A DNA stretch of 64,000 nucleotides from Rhodanobacter sp. AS-Z3 (GCF_029224025.1 NZ_CP119392.1:1387001-1451000); one strand, 5' to 3'; shown: positions 1-9,532, counted from the stretch's first letter. Translations and numbers: made by a program. The notes: generated by a model not told the origin, from the sequence alone.

Positions 1-250
1 ATCTTGAATTTCGCCCCTTGTGAGGCGGTGAGTCGCGGACGACAGGCCCGCAGGGGGATCGGCACGATGCCGATCCCTTTTCGCCAGCACAGGGATGTGC
101 TGTCGAAAAGCCCGGCCGCGGCTCACGGACTTGTCGGGCGTAGCCCGGCAAGCGCCGAGGAGGGTCGCCTTCTCTTGGTTACTTCTCTTGGCGACTCAAG
201 AGAAGTGACTCGCCCGCCGCAGGCGGACGAAACGCTTTTCTACTGACTGG
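1..250. repeat. Intergenic region with several short inverted repeats
   Basis: No convincing gene lies in the first 400 bases. The stretch holds the terminator-like hairpin at 55-81, a small palindrome at 87-102 and a 10-bp inverted repeat (ACTTCTCTTG at 181-190 with CAAGAGAAGT at 197-206, loop of 6). The style resembles dispersed intergenic repeats of Xanthomonadales, but copy number cannot be judged from one window. Confidence 0.4.
55..81 (+). terminator. Terminator-like hairpin in intergenic repeat DNA
   Basis: A perfect 10-bp stem (55-64 with 68-77, loop CGA) is followed at once by four T residues. This is the shape of a rho-independent terminator for a gene entering from the left of the window. 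No gene ending just upstream is visible, so the assignment rests on structure alone. Confidence 0.5.
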
Positions 251-400
251 GTCCCTCAGGTCAAGCACGTTCAGCGGATCGTGAGGAGGCGATATCCCAA
301 GTGGCGCCCTGATTTCGGCTGTCCAGCGGATCAGTGTGTCTCGCTGCACAGATGCGCCGCCCCGCTTGACGCCACCCCCCACCATCGTCACCCTCTGCCA

Positions 401-1573
401 ATGAATCTCCTGCTGCTCCGCAACGCATTGGTCTACGCCCCCGAACCCCTCGGCCACCGCCACCTGCTGCTCGGTGGCGGCAAGATTCTGTGGATGGGCG
501 CCGAACTGGCGGATCTTCCCGCCGCGCTGTCGGTGGAAACGATCGACCTGGAAGGGCGTCGGCTGTTGCCGGGGCTGATTGATGCGCATGTGCATGTCAC
601 CGGTGGTGGCGGCGAGGCGGGTTTTCGCACGCGGGTGCCGCCGCAGGGTGTGTCGCGGTTTACCCGCGCCGGTATCACGACGGTGGTCGGCTTGTTGGGT
701 ACGGATGATGTGGCGCGCGGGCCGCAGGATTTGCTGGCGACGGTTTATGCGTTGCGCGAGGAAGGTTTGAGTGCGTTCGCGTTCAGCGGCGGCTATCACG
801 TGCCGCCGCGCACGTTAACTGGCAGTGTGCGTGGCGACCTGGTTTTCATCGAGGCGTTGATCGGGTTGGGCGAGGTGGCTATCAGCGACCATCGATCCAG
901 CCAGCCCACGCTGGACGAATTGCTGCGGCTGGCGGCCGACGCGCACGTGGCTGGTCTGATGACGGGCAAGGCCGGCATTCTGCATCTGCATCTGGGTGAC
1001 GGGCCGCGCGGGCTGGAGTTGGTGCATCAGGCGCTGGTGCAGAGTGAGCTGCCGCCGCGGGTGTTCCATCCGACTCACGTGAATCGGCGCAAGGCGCTGT
1101 TCGACGAGGCGCTGGCGCTGGCCGCGCAGGGCTGCACGGTCGACCTCACCGCGTTTCCGGTGGAAGAGGGCGAGGATGCCTGGAGTGCGTCGGACGGGTT
1201 GTTGCGCTACCTGGATAGCGGTGCGCCGGCGGGGCATGTCACGGTCAGCTCCGATGCCGGTGGCTGCCTGCCGGTGTTTGATGGGGAAGGGCATGTCTGC
1301 AGCATGGGCGTGGGTGAATCGGGCGCGTTGATCGAAACCCTCAACGAGACGGTTCGTCGTGGTGTGCCGCTGGAACGGGCGCTACCCGCCTTCAGCAGCA
1401 ACCCGGCGCGCTTGCTGCGCCTGGCAGGCAAGGGGCGGGTGGCGGTTGGCGCCGACGCCGACCTGCTGGTGCTGGATGCCAATGGCGCGGTGCACGATGT
1501 GTTTGCCGCTGGCGTGGCGCACGTACGCGCTGGTCAGGTGCTGCGTCACGGCATGTTCGAGGCGGCTGGCTGA
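401..1573 (+). CDS. iadA: Beta-aspartyl (isoaspartyl) dipeptidase
   Basis: A 390-residue zinc amidohydrolase, the same length as Escherichia coli IadA. It hydrolyses beta-Asp-X dipeptides; here the likely substrate is beta-Asp-Arg released from cyanophycin. Visible family marks are the HVHVTGGGGE metal-binding segment near residue 66, HLHLGDG, HPTHVNR and the late SSDAGG active-site loop. The ATG at 401 was chosen because the family N-terminus (a short beta strand, then LLLGGGK) starts there; an upstream in-frame extension to 281 looks non-coding. It lies directly upstream of cyanophycinase and synthetase on the same strand, which fits the last step of cyanophycin breakdown. Confidence 0.9.
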   Translation: MNLLLLRNALVYAPEPLGHRHLLLGGGKILWMGAELADLPAALSVETIDLEGRRLLPGLIDAHVHVTGGGGEAGFRTRVPPQGVSRFTRAGITTVVGLLGTDDVARGPQDLLATVYALREEGLSAFAFSGGYHVPPRTLTGSVRGDLVFIEALIGLGEVAISDHRSSQPTLDELLRLAADAHVAGLMTGKAGILHLHLGDGPRGLELVHQALVQSELPPRVFHPTHVNRRKALFDEALALAAQGCTVDLTAFPVEEGEDAWSASDGLLRYLDSGAPAGHVTVSSDAGGCLPVFDGEGHVCSMGVGESGALIETLNETVRRGVPLERALPAFSSNPARLLRLAGKGRVAVGADADLLVLDANGAVHDVFAAGVAHVRAGQVLRHGMFEAAG

Positions 1574-1664
1574 GTGGTCTGCGGGCTGGCATTGGCAACG
1601 GTTGCGATACACTGGCTGAACGTGCAGGTCGCGCGTTTCCGTTCTGAAACAAGGCAAGTCACCG

Positions 1665-2513
1665 ATGTGTCCAAGCAGGGTTCAAGAGGGTGGGCAGCGC
1701 GGCTGGATCGTTCCGATCGGCGGCGCCGAACATAAGGAGCACGATGCGCGGATTCTGGAGCGTTTTGTCGCGCTATGCGGCGGTAGCGAGGCGGATATCG
1801 TCGTCATTCCGACCGCCAGCCAGCTGCCCGATACCGGCACGCGTTACGAACAGATTTTCTCCGGCATGGGCGCCGGGCGCGTCACCGCACTGGATTTCGA
1901 CACGCGTCGGGATACCACCGAAGCGAATCGGCTGGAGCGCATCGAACAGGCCAGCGGTATCTTCTTCACCGGTGGCAACCAACTGCGTATCGCCACGCTT
2001 ATTGGTGGCACGCCGATCGCCAAGCTGATCCGCACGCGCAACGCCCACGGTGTCCATGTAGGTGGTACCAGTGCCGGCGCCAGCATTCTCAGCGAACACA
2101 TGATTGCGTTTGGCAAGGAAGGCTCGTCTCCCACCGCGGGCAGTGTGCGACTGGCACCCGGGTTAGGGCTGACCAATCGTTTCGTGATCGACCAGCACTT
2201 CCGTCAACGCGACCGGCTCGGCCGCCTGCTGGCCGCGCTGGCCTATAACCCGTTTGCGATCGGTATTGGCCTGGACGAGGACACCGCCGCGTTCATCCGC
2301 CCCGACAACACGCTGGAGGTCGAGGGCAGCGGCGCGGTAACCGTGGTGGATGCCGGCGGTCTGCAGTTCTCATCGATGGATCGCGCTGGCGAGAATGAGC
2401 CGATCTGTCTGCTCGGTCTGAAGGTGCATATTCTCACGGCGGGCGCGACCTTCAACCTGCACACGCGACGCGCTTCATCCGGCACGCTGACGGTCAGCAA
2501 GAACGCCCACTGA
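1665..2513 (+). CDS. cphB: Cyanophycinase
   Basis: A 282-residue peptidase of family S51, cytoplasmic. It cuts cyanophycin (multi-L-arginyl-poly-L-aspartate) into beta-Asp-Arg dipeptides. The nucleophile motif GTSAGAS is at residues 134-140 (Ser136), with FFTGGNQLR just before it and the DEDTAA segment later, all typical of the family. Length is normal (about 270-300). It sits 91 bases after iadA and 139 bases before cphA, so polymer degradation and synthesis are encoded together. No terminator was seen between them. Confidence 0.93.
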   Translation: MCPSRVQEGGQRGWIVPIGGAEHKEHDARILERFVALCGGSEADIVVIPTASQLPDTGTRYEQIFSGMGAGRVTALDFDTRRDTTEANRLERIEQASGIFFTGGNQLRIATLIGGTPIAKLIRTRNAHGVHVGGTSAGASILSEHMIAFGKEGSSPTAGSVRLAPGLGLTNRFVIDQHFRQRDRLGRLLAALAYNPFAIGIGLDEDTAAFIRPDNTLEVEGSGAVTVVDAGGLQFSSMDRAGENEPICLLGLKVHILTAGATFNLHTRRASSGTLTVSKNAH

Positions 2514-2652
2514 TGCCATGGCGCCGGGCAAGCGCTGACACGTTTTCCAGGAGTTTTACGGCGGCTACGGGGCGAATCAGCCCGGTTGTCGCTGGAATGA
2601 CTTACACACCTTTCGCTTGTTGATGAGCCTGCGGGCTTGGGGAGATCAGGTC

Positions 2653-5448
2653 ATGCGCATACTTGAGCGTTCGGTTTTTGTCGGTCCGTCGCTGTACGCG
2701 CATTTTCCGGTCATCCGGCTGGAACTCGATCTGGGTGAACTCGAACAATGGCCGACGGGCAAACTGGGGCCGGCGTTTGTCGATGGTTTGGTCGCCGCAT
2801 TGCCCGGCCTGGCCGAGCACGGCTGTTCGTACCGAGAACCCGGTGGCTTCATTCGGCGCATGCGCGAAGGCGAAGGCACCTGGCTGGGCCATGTGCTGGA
2901 ACACGTGGCGATCGAGCTGCAGAACGTGGCCGGTGAAGATGTGACTTTCGGCAAGACCCGCAGTGCGGGCAAGCCGGGTGTCTATTCGGTGGTCTACGAA
3001 TACGTGCAGAAAGACGAAGGCATCGCCGCCGGTGAACTGGCCTTGCGCCTGCTGGCATCGTTGCTGCCCATCGAGCTGCAGCCACGCGGCAGCGTGCCGG
3101 GTGATTGGGAATGGACGAGCGCACGCGATGAGTTCATCCGTTACGCCCAACGCGGTGCGCTGGGTCCGTCGACCGCTTCACTGGTGCGCGCGGCCGAACA
3201 ACGCGACATTCCGTGGCTGCGCCTGAATCAGCAGTCGCTGGTGCAGCTCGGTCACGGCAAATACCAGCAGCGCATCCAGGCCACCATCACCGGCAAGACG
3301 CCGCACATCGCGGTGGAACTGGCCAGTGACAAGGAAGAGACCAACAAGATTCTCGCCTCGCTCGGCTTGCCGGTGCCGAAGCAGGAACTGGTGCAAAGCG
3401 AAGAAGCTGCATTGCGTGCGGCACGCCGGCTCGGCGTGCCGGTGGTGACCAAGCCTTACAACGGCAATCATGGCCGTGGCATCTCGATCCACCTGAGTAC
3501 CGATGAGGAAATCATCGAGGGCTTCAAGGCCGCGCGTGAACACTCGCGCTCGGTGATCGTGGAGAACTTCCTCAGTGGTGACGATCACCGCCTGCTGGTG
3601 GTCAATAACGAATTGGTGGCCGCGACCAGGCGCACGCCGGGCCATGTGGTCGGCGATGGCGAACACACCATTACGCAACTGGTGGATGGGGTGAACGCCG
3701 ATCCGCGTCGCGGCGTCGGCCACGAAAAAGTATTGACCCGGCTGGTGCTCGACGCACAAGCCGGAATGATGATGGAGCGCGTCGGCTACAACGCGACCTC
3801 GGTGCCGAAGGCCGACGAAATCGTCTATCTGCGCTCCACCGCCAACCTGTCTACCGGCGGTACCGCCACCGATGTCACCGACATCATCCATCCCGACAAC
3901 CGCGACATGGCGGTGCGCGCGATCCGCGCGATCGGGCTGGACGTGGGCGGTGTGGATTTCCTCACCACCAATATCGCCGAGAGCTACAAGAAGATCGGCG
4001 GTGGCATCTGCGAGGTCAACGCGGCGCCCGGCTTCCGCATGCACGTCAGCCCCAGCGAAGGCACCCCGCGTGATGCCGCCGGCCCGGTGATCGACATGCT
4101 GTTTCCGCCAGGCTCGCCGTCGCGCGTGCCGATTGCCGCCGTCACCGGCACCAACGGCAAGACCACCACCGCACGCATGCTGGCGCACATCGCCAAGATG
4201 GCCGGCTATACGCCTGGCCTGACCACTACCGACGGCGTCTACATCGACGGTCAGCGCACGGTGGAAGGCGACATGACCGGGCCGGTATCGGCGCGGATGG
4301 TGCTGGCTGATCCGCATATCGACATCGCCGTGCTGGAAACCGCGCGTGGTGGCCTGCTGCGTGCCGGCATGGGTGTGCGCTCGGTGAACGTAGGCGCGGT
4401 GCTCAACGTGCAGTCCGATCATCTCGGTCTGAAGGGCATCGACACGCTGGAGCAACTGGCCGAGGTCAAGCGCATCGTGGTGGAAGTGGCCACCGACTGC
4501 GCGGTGCTCAATGCCGATGATCCAAACGTGCTGAAGATGTCCGGCTACACCGACGCCAAAGTCATCTGCTACGTCACCATGAATCCCTCGCATGCGCTGG
4601 TGCGCGAGCACGTACGTGCCGGTGGTCGCGCCTGTGCGCTGGAGGCTGGCGTCAACGGCTCGATGATCACGCTGTACGACAAGGGCAGCCACATTCCGCT
4701 GCTGTGGACGCATCTGATTCCCGCCACCATGGAAGGTCGCGCGCTGCACAACGTGCAGAATGCGATGGTGGCAGCGTCGATGGCGTTTTCGCTGGGCATC
4801 AAGCTGGATGCGATCCGTCAGGGGCTGCGCACCTTCGACACCACGTTCTTCCAGACGCCGGGGCGCATGAACGTGTACAGCGAACATCCGTTCAAGGTGT
4901 TGTTCGACTACGGTCACAACGCCCACGCGGTTTCGGTGATGGCCGACCTGGCTGGGCGGCTCGATGTCACTGGTCGACGCATTGTGGTGCTGGCAGGTCC
5001 CGGTGATCGTCGCGACGAAGATCTGGTAGCCATCGCCAATGCGGTGGCTGGTCGTTTCGATCACTACATCTGCCGCCGTGACGACGCCTTGCGCGGGCGC
5101 GACGGTGACGAGGTGCCCGGCATTCTCGCCAGGGCGTTGCGTGCCGCCGGCGTGCCGGACGAGGCCATCTCGATCATCCCTGACGAACAGCTGGCGATTG
5201 ATGCCGCACTGCAGAGGGGTCGCAGCGGCGACCTGCTGCTGGTATTCGCCGATGCACTCGTGCGCTCGTGGAAACAGATCATCAAATTCCGCCCGGCGGG
5301 CACGCCGGAGCAAGCCGACCACCGCGTCCTGGTGGCCGCGCCAGCGGCGATCGGTGAGCCGGCCTTCGATGAAGCCAGCTTTGCCGACCTGGGTGATCTG
5401 GTGCGTGACGAGCGCGGCGTGCGCTTCTCGCGCGAAAGTAACGATTGA
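2653..5448 (+). CDS. cphA: Cyanophycin synthetase
   Basis: A 931-residue ATP-dependent ligase that builds the cyanophycin backbone and adds arginine side chains. The order is the family N-terminal domain (MRILERSVFVGPSLYAH start), an ATP-grasp domain from about residue 215 to 480, and a C-terminal Mur-ligase domain with the P-loop VTGTNGKTTTAR near residue 497 and LETARGGLLRAG after it. The ATG at 2653 is preferred over an in-frame start at 2617 because the conserved CphA N-terminus begins there, preceded by a GGAG-type ribosome site. Length matches the family (about 870-950). It nearly abuts the downstream CphA-like gene. Confidence 0.95.
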   Translation: MRILERSVFVGPSLYAHFPVIRLELDLGELEQWPTGKLGPAFVDGLVAALPGLAEHGCSYREPGGFIRRMREGEGTWLGHVLEHVAIELQNVAGEDVTFGKTRSAGKPGVYSVVYEYVQKDEGIAAGELALRLLASLLPIELQPRGSVPGDWEWTSARDEFIRYAQRGALGPSTASLVRAAEQRDIPWLRLNQQSLVQLGHGKYQQRIQATITGKTPHIAVELASDKEETNKILASLGLPVPKQELVQSEEAALRAARRLGVPVVTKPYNGNHGRGISIHLSTDEEIIEGFKAAREHSRSVIVENFLSGDDHRLLVVNNELVAATRRTPGHVVGDGEHTITQLVDGVNADPRRGVGHEKVLTRLVLDAQAGMMMERVGYNATSVPKADEIVYLRSTANLSTGGTATDVTDIIHPDNRDMAVRAIRAIGLDVGGVDFLTTNIAESYKKIGGGICEVNAAPGFRMHVSPSEGTPRDAAGPVIDMLFPPGSPSRVPIAAVTGTNGKTTTARMLAHIAKMAGYTPGLTTTDGVYIDGQRTVEGDMTGPVSARMVLADPHIDIAVLETARGGLLRAGMGVRSVNVGAVLNVQSDHLGLKGIDTLEQLAEVKRIVVEVATDCAVLNADDPNVLKMSGYTDAKVICYVTMNPSHALVREHVRAGGRACALEAGVNGSMITLYDKGSHIPLLWTHLIPATMEGRALHNVQNAMVAASMAFSLGIKLDAIRQGLRTFDTTFFQTPGRMNVYSEHPFKVLFDYGHNAHAVSVMADLAGRLDVTGRRIVVLAGPGDRRDEDLVAIANAVAGRFDHYICRRDDALRGRDGDEVPGILARALRAAGVPDEAISIIPDEQLAIDAALQRGRSGDLLLVFADALVRSWKQIIKFRPAGTPEQADHRVLVAAPAAIGEPAFDEASFADLGDLVRDERGVRFSRESND

Positions 5449-5453
5449 GCGCA

Positions 5454-7226
5454 ATGCCCGACTTCACTCCGTTCGAAGACTCGCGCCGGTTGACCGGTGC
5501 GAACCTGTATTTCAGTGAGGTCGGTGCCGTACTGGAAACCCAGGGCGAACTGCCGGATGAAGCGGCGCTGCAGGCCTGGGGCGCGGCTATAAATAAAGCC
5601 TGCCATGCCCTGGGCTGGCCAGCATCGGCGCCGGTGGTGCGGCAGCATGCCAGCGGTGCTTCGCTGGCTCTGATCGCCCCGCCGGATCAGTTGTTCAGCG
5701 CCACCGAAGTCAACGAATGGGCGTGGTGTTGTGCTTACGAAATGCAGCACGGGCCACTTGCCGCGCGCTGGTATGCGCCCGGCTTTGCGGCCGTGTGGGA
5801 TGAGCCTGCCGCGATGGCCACCTTGCGCGCCTTTGCTGCCGCAGAACGTCAACCCGGCTTGTTGCCGCTGGTACAAGCTGCCGAGCTGCGCGGACTGCCG
5901 GTACTGATCGACGACGAGTGGCTTTCCATCGGTGCTGGCGACGGAGCAGCCTGCTGGCCAATCGCGCAATTGCCGCCGCCCGACATGCTGGACTGGGCTT
6001 CGCTGCATGCGGTGCCCACCGCGCTGGTCACCGGCTCCAACGGCAAGACCACCACCGTGCGACTGCTGTCGGCGATGGCGCAAGCGTATGGCTGGCGCAC
6101 CGGACACAGCTGCACCGATGGTGTGTTTGTGGACGGCGAGGCGATTGAGGCGGGCGACTATTCCGGACCCGCCGGCGCGCGCGCCGTCATGCGCACGTCC
6201 GGGGTACAGGCCGCGATACTGGAAACCGCGCGCGGCGGCCTGCTGCGACGCGGGCTGGCCGTGCAGCACGCGCAGGTGGCGGTGGTCACCAATGTCAGCG
6301 ACGATCATTTCGGTGAGTACGGGATTCATGATCTGTCCGCGCTGGCCGCGGTAAAGCTCACCGTAGCCAGTGTGATTGATGCGTCCGGTCTGCTGGTGCT
6401 CAACGCGGATGACAAGACGTTGCTGGCGCAACCAGCTCGTTTCAGCTGTCCGATCGGCTGGTTCGCGCAAGACGATGCACATCCACAACTGCAGGCCACG
6501 CGCGAGCGCGGAGGCGCTACCTGTGGCGTGCGCGAAGGGCATCTGTGGTTGTCATGGCTCGGACAGCAACACGATCTGGGTGATGTCGACCGCATGCCGC
6601 TCAGCTTCGCTGGACGCGCGCGCTACAACATCGCCAACCTCGCCGCCGCTGCACTCGCCGCCGCGGCGCTCGGCATTGCCGCGGATACCATTGCTGCCAC
6701 TTTGCAGCGTTTTGGTCACGAGCGAGCAGACAATCCGGGGCGCCTGCAACACTGGCAATTCGGCGCACTGCGAGTCTTCGTTGACTACGCGCACAATCCG
6801 GAAGGCCTGCATGGTCTGCTTGAAGTGGGCACCGGGCAACTCGCGGCCGGTCGGCTGGGTTTGCTGCTGGGCCAGGCGGGTAATCGGGAGGAGCCGGCGA
6901 TCCGCGAACTGGCCGCGGTCGCTGCTGGTTTTCACCCCGCTCGCGTGATGCTGAAAGATATAGAAGGCTATATGCGTGGCCGTGTTGCCGGTGAGGTAGC
7001 TGCCATTCTGCGTGACCAGTTGCAACGTGGCGGCGTGTCTGGCGAAGCCATCGTGGAACGTCTCGACGAAGTGGCAGCGGTGCGTGAGCTTCTGGCCTGG
7101 GCGCAAGCCGACGACGTATTGGTGTTGCCCGTCCATGGTGTGGTCGCGCGACAGCAGATCAGTGCGCTGCTCGATGCCTTGCAGGGGCGCCAGTGGCGCG
7201 CAGGGGTGGCGCTGCCAACGCTGTGA
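5454..7226 (+). CDS. CphA-like Mur ligase family protein (CphA')
   Basis: A 590-residue paralogue of the upstream synthetase. It keeps a CphA-like N-terminal part and the Mur-ligase half (P-loop VTGSNGKTTTVR near residue 195, then LETARGGLLRRG, DYAHNPEG and a C-terminal ligase fold) but lacks most of the ATP-grasp domain. Such shorter paralogues are common beside cphA in proteobacteria. The ATG at 5454 is used; a TTG at 5445 overlapping the cphA stop is also possible. It may help polymer assembly or re-ligate beta-Asp-Arg dipeptides, but the exact reaction cannot be read from sequence. Tight spacing implies co-transcription with cphA. Confidence 0.85.
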   Translation: MPDFTPFEDSRRLTGANLYFSEVGAVLETQGELPDEAALQAWGAAINKACHALGWPASAPVVRQHASGASLALIAPPDQLFSATEVNEWAWCCAYEMQHGPLAARWYAPGFAAVWDEPAAMATLRAFAAAERQPGLLPLVQAAELRGLPVLIDDEWLSIGAGDGAACWPIAQLPPPDMLDWASLHAVPTALVTGSNGKTTTVRLLSAMAQAYGWRTGHSCTDGVFVDGEAIEAGDYSGPAGARAVMRTSGVQAAILETARGGLLRRGLAVQHAQVAVVTNVSDDHFGEYGIHDLSALAAVKLTVASVIDASGLLVLNADDKTLLAQPARFSCPIGWFAQDDAHPQLQATRERGGATCGVREGHLWLSWLGQQHDLGDVDRMPLSFAGRARYNIANLAAAALAAAALGIAADTIAATLQRFGHERADNPGRLQHWQFGALRVFVDYAHNPEGLHGLLEVGTGQLAAGRLGLLLGQAGNREEPAIRELAAVAAGFHPARVMLKDIEGYMRGRVAGEVAAILRDQLQRGGVSGEAIVERLDEVAAVRELLAWAQADDVLVLPVHGVVARQQISALLDALQGRQWRAGVALPTL

Positions 7227-7390
7227 TTCGCTGTCTCGGCTGTACAGAAAGCGGGTGCGTCTGGTCATGCAACGCGATGAAGTTGATGACCGGTCAGCGG
7301 CGCGGGTGGACATGGCGATACGCAGCTCGCTTCGCCGTTGCATGCCGGGAGTGCCAGGTCTGGTCAGGCGGTGTTGGAGCTTGCTTCAGA

Positions 7391-7413
7391 GTGTCGAGTA
7401 TTTTTACATGCGG
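7391..7413 (+). promoter_or_regulatory. Candidate activator site shared by both PEP-CTERM genes
   Basis: The sequence starts GTGTCGAGTAT and continues through TTTTTACA to CGG. A closely similar element (GTGTCGGTAT, then CTTACA and CCG) lies at 9533-9556. In both cases the element begins 80-82 bases upstream of the GG of the -24 box, a normal distance for an enhancer site of a sigma-54 activator. In other proteobacteria the PrsK/PrsR pair with sigma-54 controls PEP-CTERM genes; the regulator here is unknown. Confidence 0.5.
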
Positions 7414-7468
7414 ATAATTTGCCGATCGAAGAATCATGGCAACTCATTGACCTAGAAAAGATCGATCA

Positions 7469-7485
7469 TTGGCATGCATGCTGCT
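7469..7485 (+). promoter_or_regulatory. Sigma-54 (-24/-12) promoter of PEP-CTERM gene 1
   Basis: TTGGCATGCATGCTGCT has the invariant GG and GC dinucleotides separated by exactly 10 bases and matches the TGGCAYG-N4-TTGCW consensus at most positions. It lies about 50 bases before the ATG at 7536. Confidence 0.7.
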
Positions 7486-7535
7486 TGATGGTCCCTTGTT
7501 CGTTTTTCGTATTCGATCCAAACAGGGACTCAATA

Positions 7536-8336
7536 ATGCGCTTGTCAACCTTTTGCATGGCGACACTGCTTGCTGTCGGCACCCTCGGCGTCGCTCAGGC
7601 GACACCGGTCAATCTGATTCAGAACGGCGATTTCTCTCAAACATCGCATCCGATCACTGCGCCGACCCAGTTTGGTACGGCTCATAACGGCTCTTTCCAT
7701 GCCACACAGTTCATCACCGACTGGGTCGGCAATAACGGCTACGAAATCTGGTATCCGAGTTCGGCCGCTGCCGCCGGCGTCGATGCGATCGGCGAATACA
7801 CGAGCACCGGTAAGGAAAAGCTGTACGGGCCAATTGCTGCGGCTCCCAACGGCACCAGCACGTTTGTCGGCCTCGACGGCGATCAGACCAACGGCATCCA
7901 GTCCAGCATAGGTCAGCAGCTCGACAACCTCATTGTCGGCGGCATCTATACAGTGACCTTTGACTGGGCCGCGGCGCAGATGCAAAGCCGCTCGGGTGCG
8001 ACGACTGAATACCTGGCTGTCTCCTTTGGCAACGTTTCGAAGAACACCAACACCCTGTCGAATGTCACCCAGGGTTTCACCGGTTGGAATTCAGGGTCAT
8101 TGCAGTTCGTAGCGAACAGCGACTCGGTATTCCTGAACTTCCTTTCGGTGGGTACGCCGGTCGGCTTGCCGCCGATGGCCTTGTTGACCAATGTGTCCGT
8201 GACCCACGATGTACCCGAGCCGCCGGCGTTGGCCTTGTTCGGCGGCGGTCTGCTCGGCCTGGGTCTGTTGACCATGGTTGCGCGTCGCCGCGAAATGCGC
8301 CGTCGTCATATCGGTGGCAACAGCAACTTCGTCTGA
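7536..8336 (+). CDS. PEP-CTERM sorting domain protein
   Basis: A 266-residue secreted protein. It has a cleavable signal peptide (hydrophobic to about residue 24, ending VAQA), a beta-rich extracellular domain starting NLIQNGDFSQ, similar in style to DUF642/choice-of-anchor domains, and a C-terminal sorting signal VPEPPALALFGGG followed by a hydrophobic helix and RRR. This tripartite tail is recognised by an exosortase, which is not encoded in this window. PEP-CTERM proteins are usually exported to the surface or matrix. The ATG at 7536 is chosen because the signal peptide begins there; the upstream in-frame stretch is non-coding. A sigma-54 promoter precedes it and a strong terminator follows. 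Confidence 0.85.
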   Translation: MRLSTFCMATLLAVGTLGVAQATPVNLIQNGDFSQTSHPITAPTQFGTAHNGSFHATQFITDWVGNNGYEIWYPSSAAAAGVDAIGEYTSTGKEKLYGPIAAAPNGTSTFVGLDGDQTNGIQSSIGQQLDNLIVGGIYTVTFDWAAAQMQSRSGATTEYLAVSFGNVSKNTNTLSNVTQGFTGWNSGSLQFVANSDSVFLNFLSVGTPVGLPPMALLTNVSVTHDVPEPPALALFGGGLLGLGLLTMVARRREMRRRHIGGNSNFV

Positions 8337-8346
8337 GTGTTCAATC

Positions 8347-8380
8347 ATGGTCCGGGCGCGCAGGCGCCCGGACCATTTTC
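8347..8380 (+). terminator. Rho-independent terminator after PEP-CTERM gene 1
   Basis: A 13-bp stem (8347-8359 with 8364-8376, loop GCAG), very GC-rich in the core, is followed by TTTT. It starts 10 bases after the stop codon, so PEP-CTERM gene 1 is probably a single-gene transcript. Confidence 0.85.
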
Positions 8381-8393
8381 ATACGTATCTTCC

Positions 8394-9230
8394 ATGAACG
8401 CTCTGCTAGTCGAAATTCTGCGTCTCTCAGTCTGGTTGCTGTTGCTGTGCGCGGTTTTCGTGCCGCTCGAGCGGTTGGCGGGAATCAAGCGACAAGCCTT
8501 TTTCCGGCCGCAGTTTCTGGCTGATCTTGGCTACTACGCGATCAATTCGATTTTTGTCGGCCTGATTCTTGGTACGCCGCTGGTATTGCTTGGCGGCGCC
8601 GTCCATCAGTACCTTCCTTCCGCCATGCACAACTCTATTGCCGCGTGGCCGAGCGGGCTGCGTCTTGCGGCGTCGCTGCTGGTAGGTGAAATCGGCTTTT
8701 ATTGGGGTCACCGCCTCACCCACCAGATTCCCCTGCTGTGGCGTTTTCATGCGATCCACCACAGCGCCAAGGAAATCGATTTCCTCACCAACACCCGCGC
8801 ACACCCGGTCGACATGGTGTTTGCCCGCACGCTCGGAGTTATCCCGGTGCTGGCGCTTGGGCTGACCGGTGACAGCACCACGGTCACGGCATTGTTCCTG
8901 GTGCTCGGTACGCTGTGGGGGTTCTTCATCCATGCCAATGTCCGCTGGCGTTTCGGCTTGCTGGAACGTGTCATCGCCACACCCTTCTTTCACCGATGGC
9001 ATCACACCAACGATGAGCGGCGCGATAACAACTATGCCGCGATGCTGCCCTTCGTTGATTACCTGTTTGGTACCTACCAATCCCCGGACCACTGGCCGGC
9101 CGGATACGGCATCGACGCACCGATGCCCGCGTCGCTGGCGGGTCAGCTACTGGAGCCGTTCATGCCAGTAGCGGCGCCCATGACTTCACTGGACGACCAC
9201 GGTAGCCAGCGTGGCGGTCCAGCAGGCTGA
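8394..9230 (+). CDS. Sterol desaturase / fatty acid hydroxylase family membrane protein
   Basis: A 278-residue integral membrane di-iron enzyme. The three histidine clusters of the superfamily are visible as HRLTHQ, HAIHHS and HRWHH, embedded among four or so hydrophobic helices (residues 8-28, 44-66, 85-103, 150-180). Family members oxidise lipid substrates, but the substrate here is unknown and sterol synthesis should not be assumed. The ATG at 8394 is chosen over an earlier in-frame start at 8337 that falls in the terminator. It lies between the two PEP-CTERM genes, with no evidence of a shared transcript. Confidence 0.8.
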   Translation: MNALLVEILRLSVWLLLLCAVFVPLERLAGIKRQAFFRPQFLADLGYYAINSIFVGLILGTPLVLLGGAVHQYLPSAMHNSIAAWPSGLRLAASLLVGEIGFYWGHRLTHQIPLLWRFHAIHHSAKEIDFLTNTRAHPVDMVFARTLGVIPVLALGLTGDSTTVTALFLVLGTLWGFFIHANVRWRFGLLERVIATPFFHRWHHTNDERRDNNYAAMLPFVDYLFGTYQSPDHWPAGYGIDAPMPASLAGQLLEPFMPVAAPMTSLDDHGSQRGGPAG

Positions 9231-9532
9231 TCAAGCCAGGTGGCGGCAGTTCAGCCGCGGATTCTGTGGCGGAATTCGCGGTGCCAGCGGCTGGGTCTTT
9301 TGCGACCGGAGTACACCCGCGAAGAGCGCATCAGGCTCTCCGTTTGACGTCACGTTGAATCCGACCCGCCATGGCTCCATTGGGAAAGCGCTCGCGACTT
9401 TTCGAACTGCATGTGTCAAGGCGGAATATTTGCGACAACCAGCCACCCACTGCTCGATTTTGAGAGCTTCCGCCCGATGTCCGGAAGCAGCACGTCGTCG
9501 GCGCCAAAGCCTATTGCGATCGGGGCTGCGTG

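Larger units (their letters stand above)
7227..7535 (+). other. Intergenic region upstream of the first PEP-CTERM gene
   Basis: No gene is supported in these 309 bases. The right half is more AT-rich than its surroundings and contains the candidate enhancer element at 7391-7413 and the -24/-12 promoter at 7469-7485. The left half shows nothing recognisable. Confidence 0.6.

Noticed and set aside
1592..1606. Sigma-54-like TTGGCAACGGTTGC upstream of cphB
   Set aside because: The GG and GC dinucleotides are only 8 bases apart instead of 10, which is not tolerated by sigma-54.
3178..5454. A 758-codon open frame on the minus strand across cphA
   Set aside because: It is antisense to a convincing cphA, has a composition biased to His, Arg and Gln, and shows no domain; this is the usual shadow of a GC-rich gene. 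The same holds for long antisense frames at 5064-6542, 21647-23146, 28668-30218, 32591-34549 and 43626-45113.
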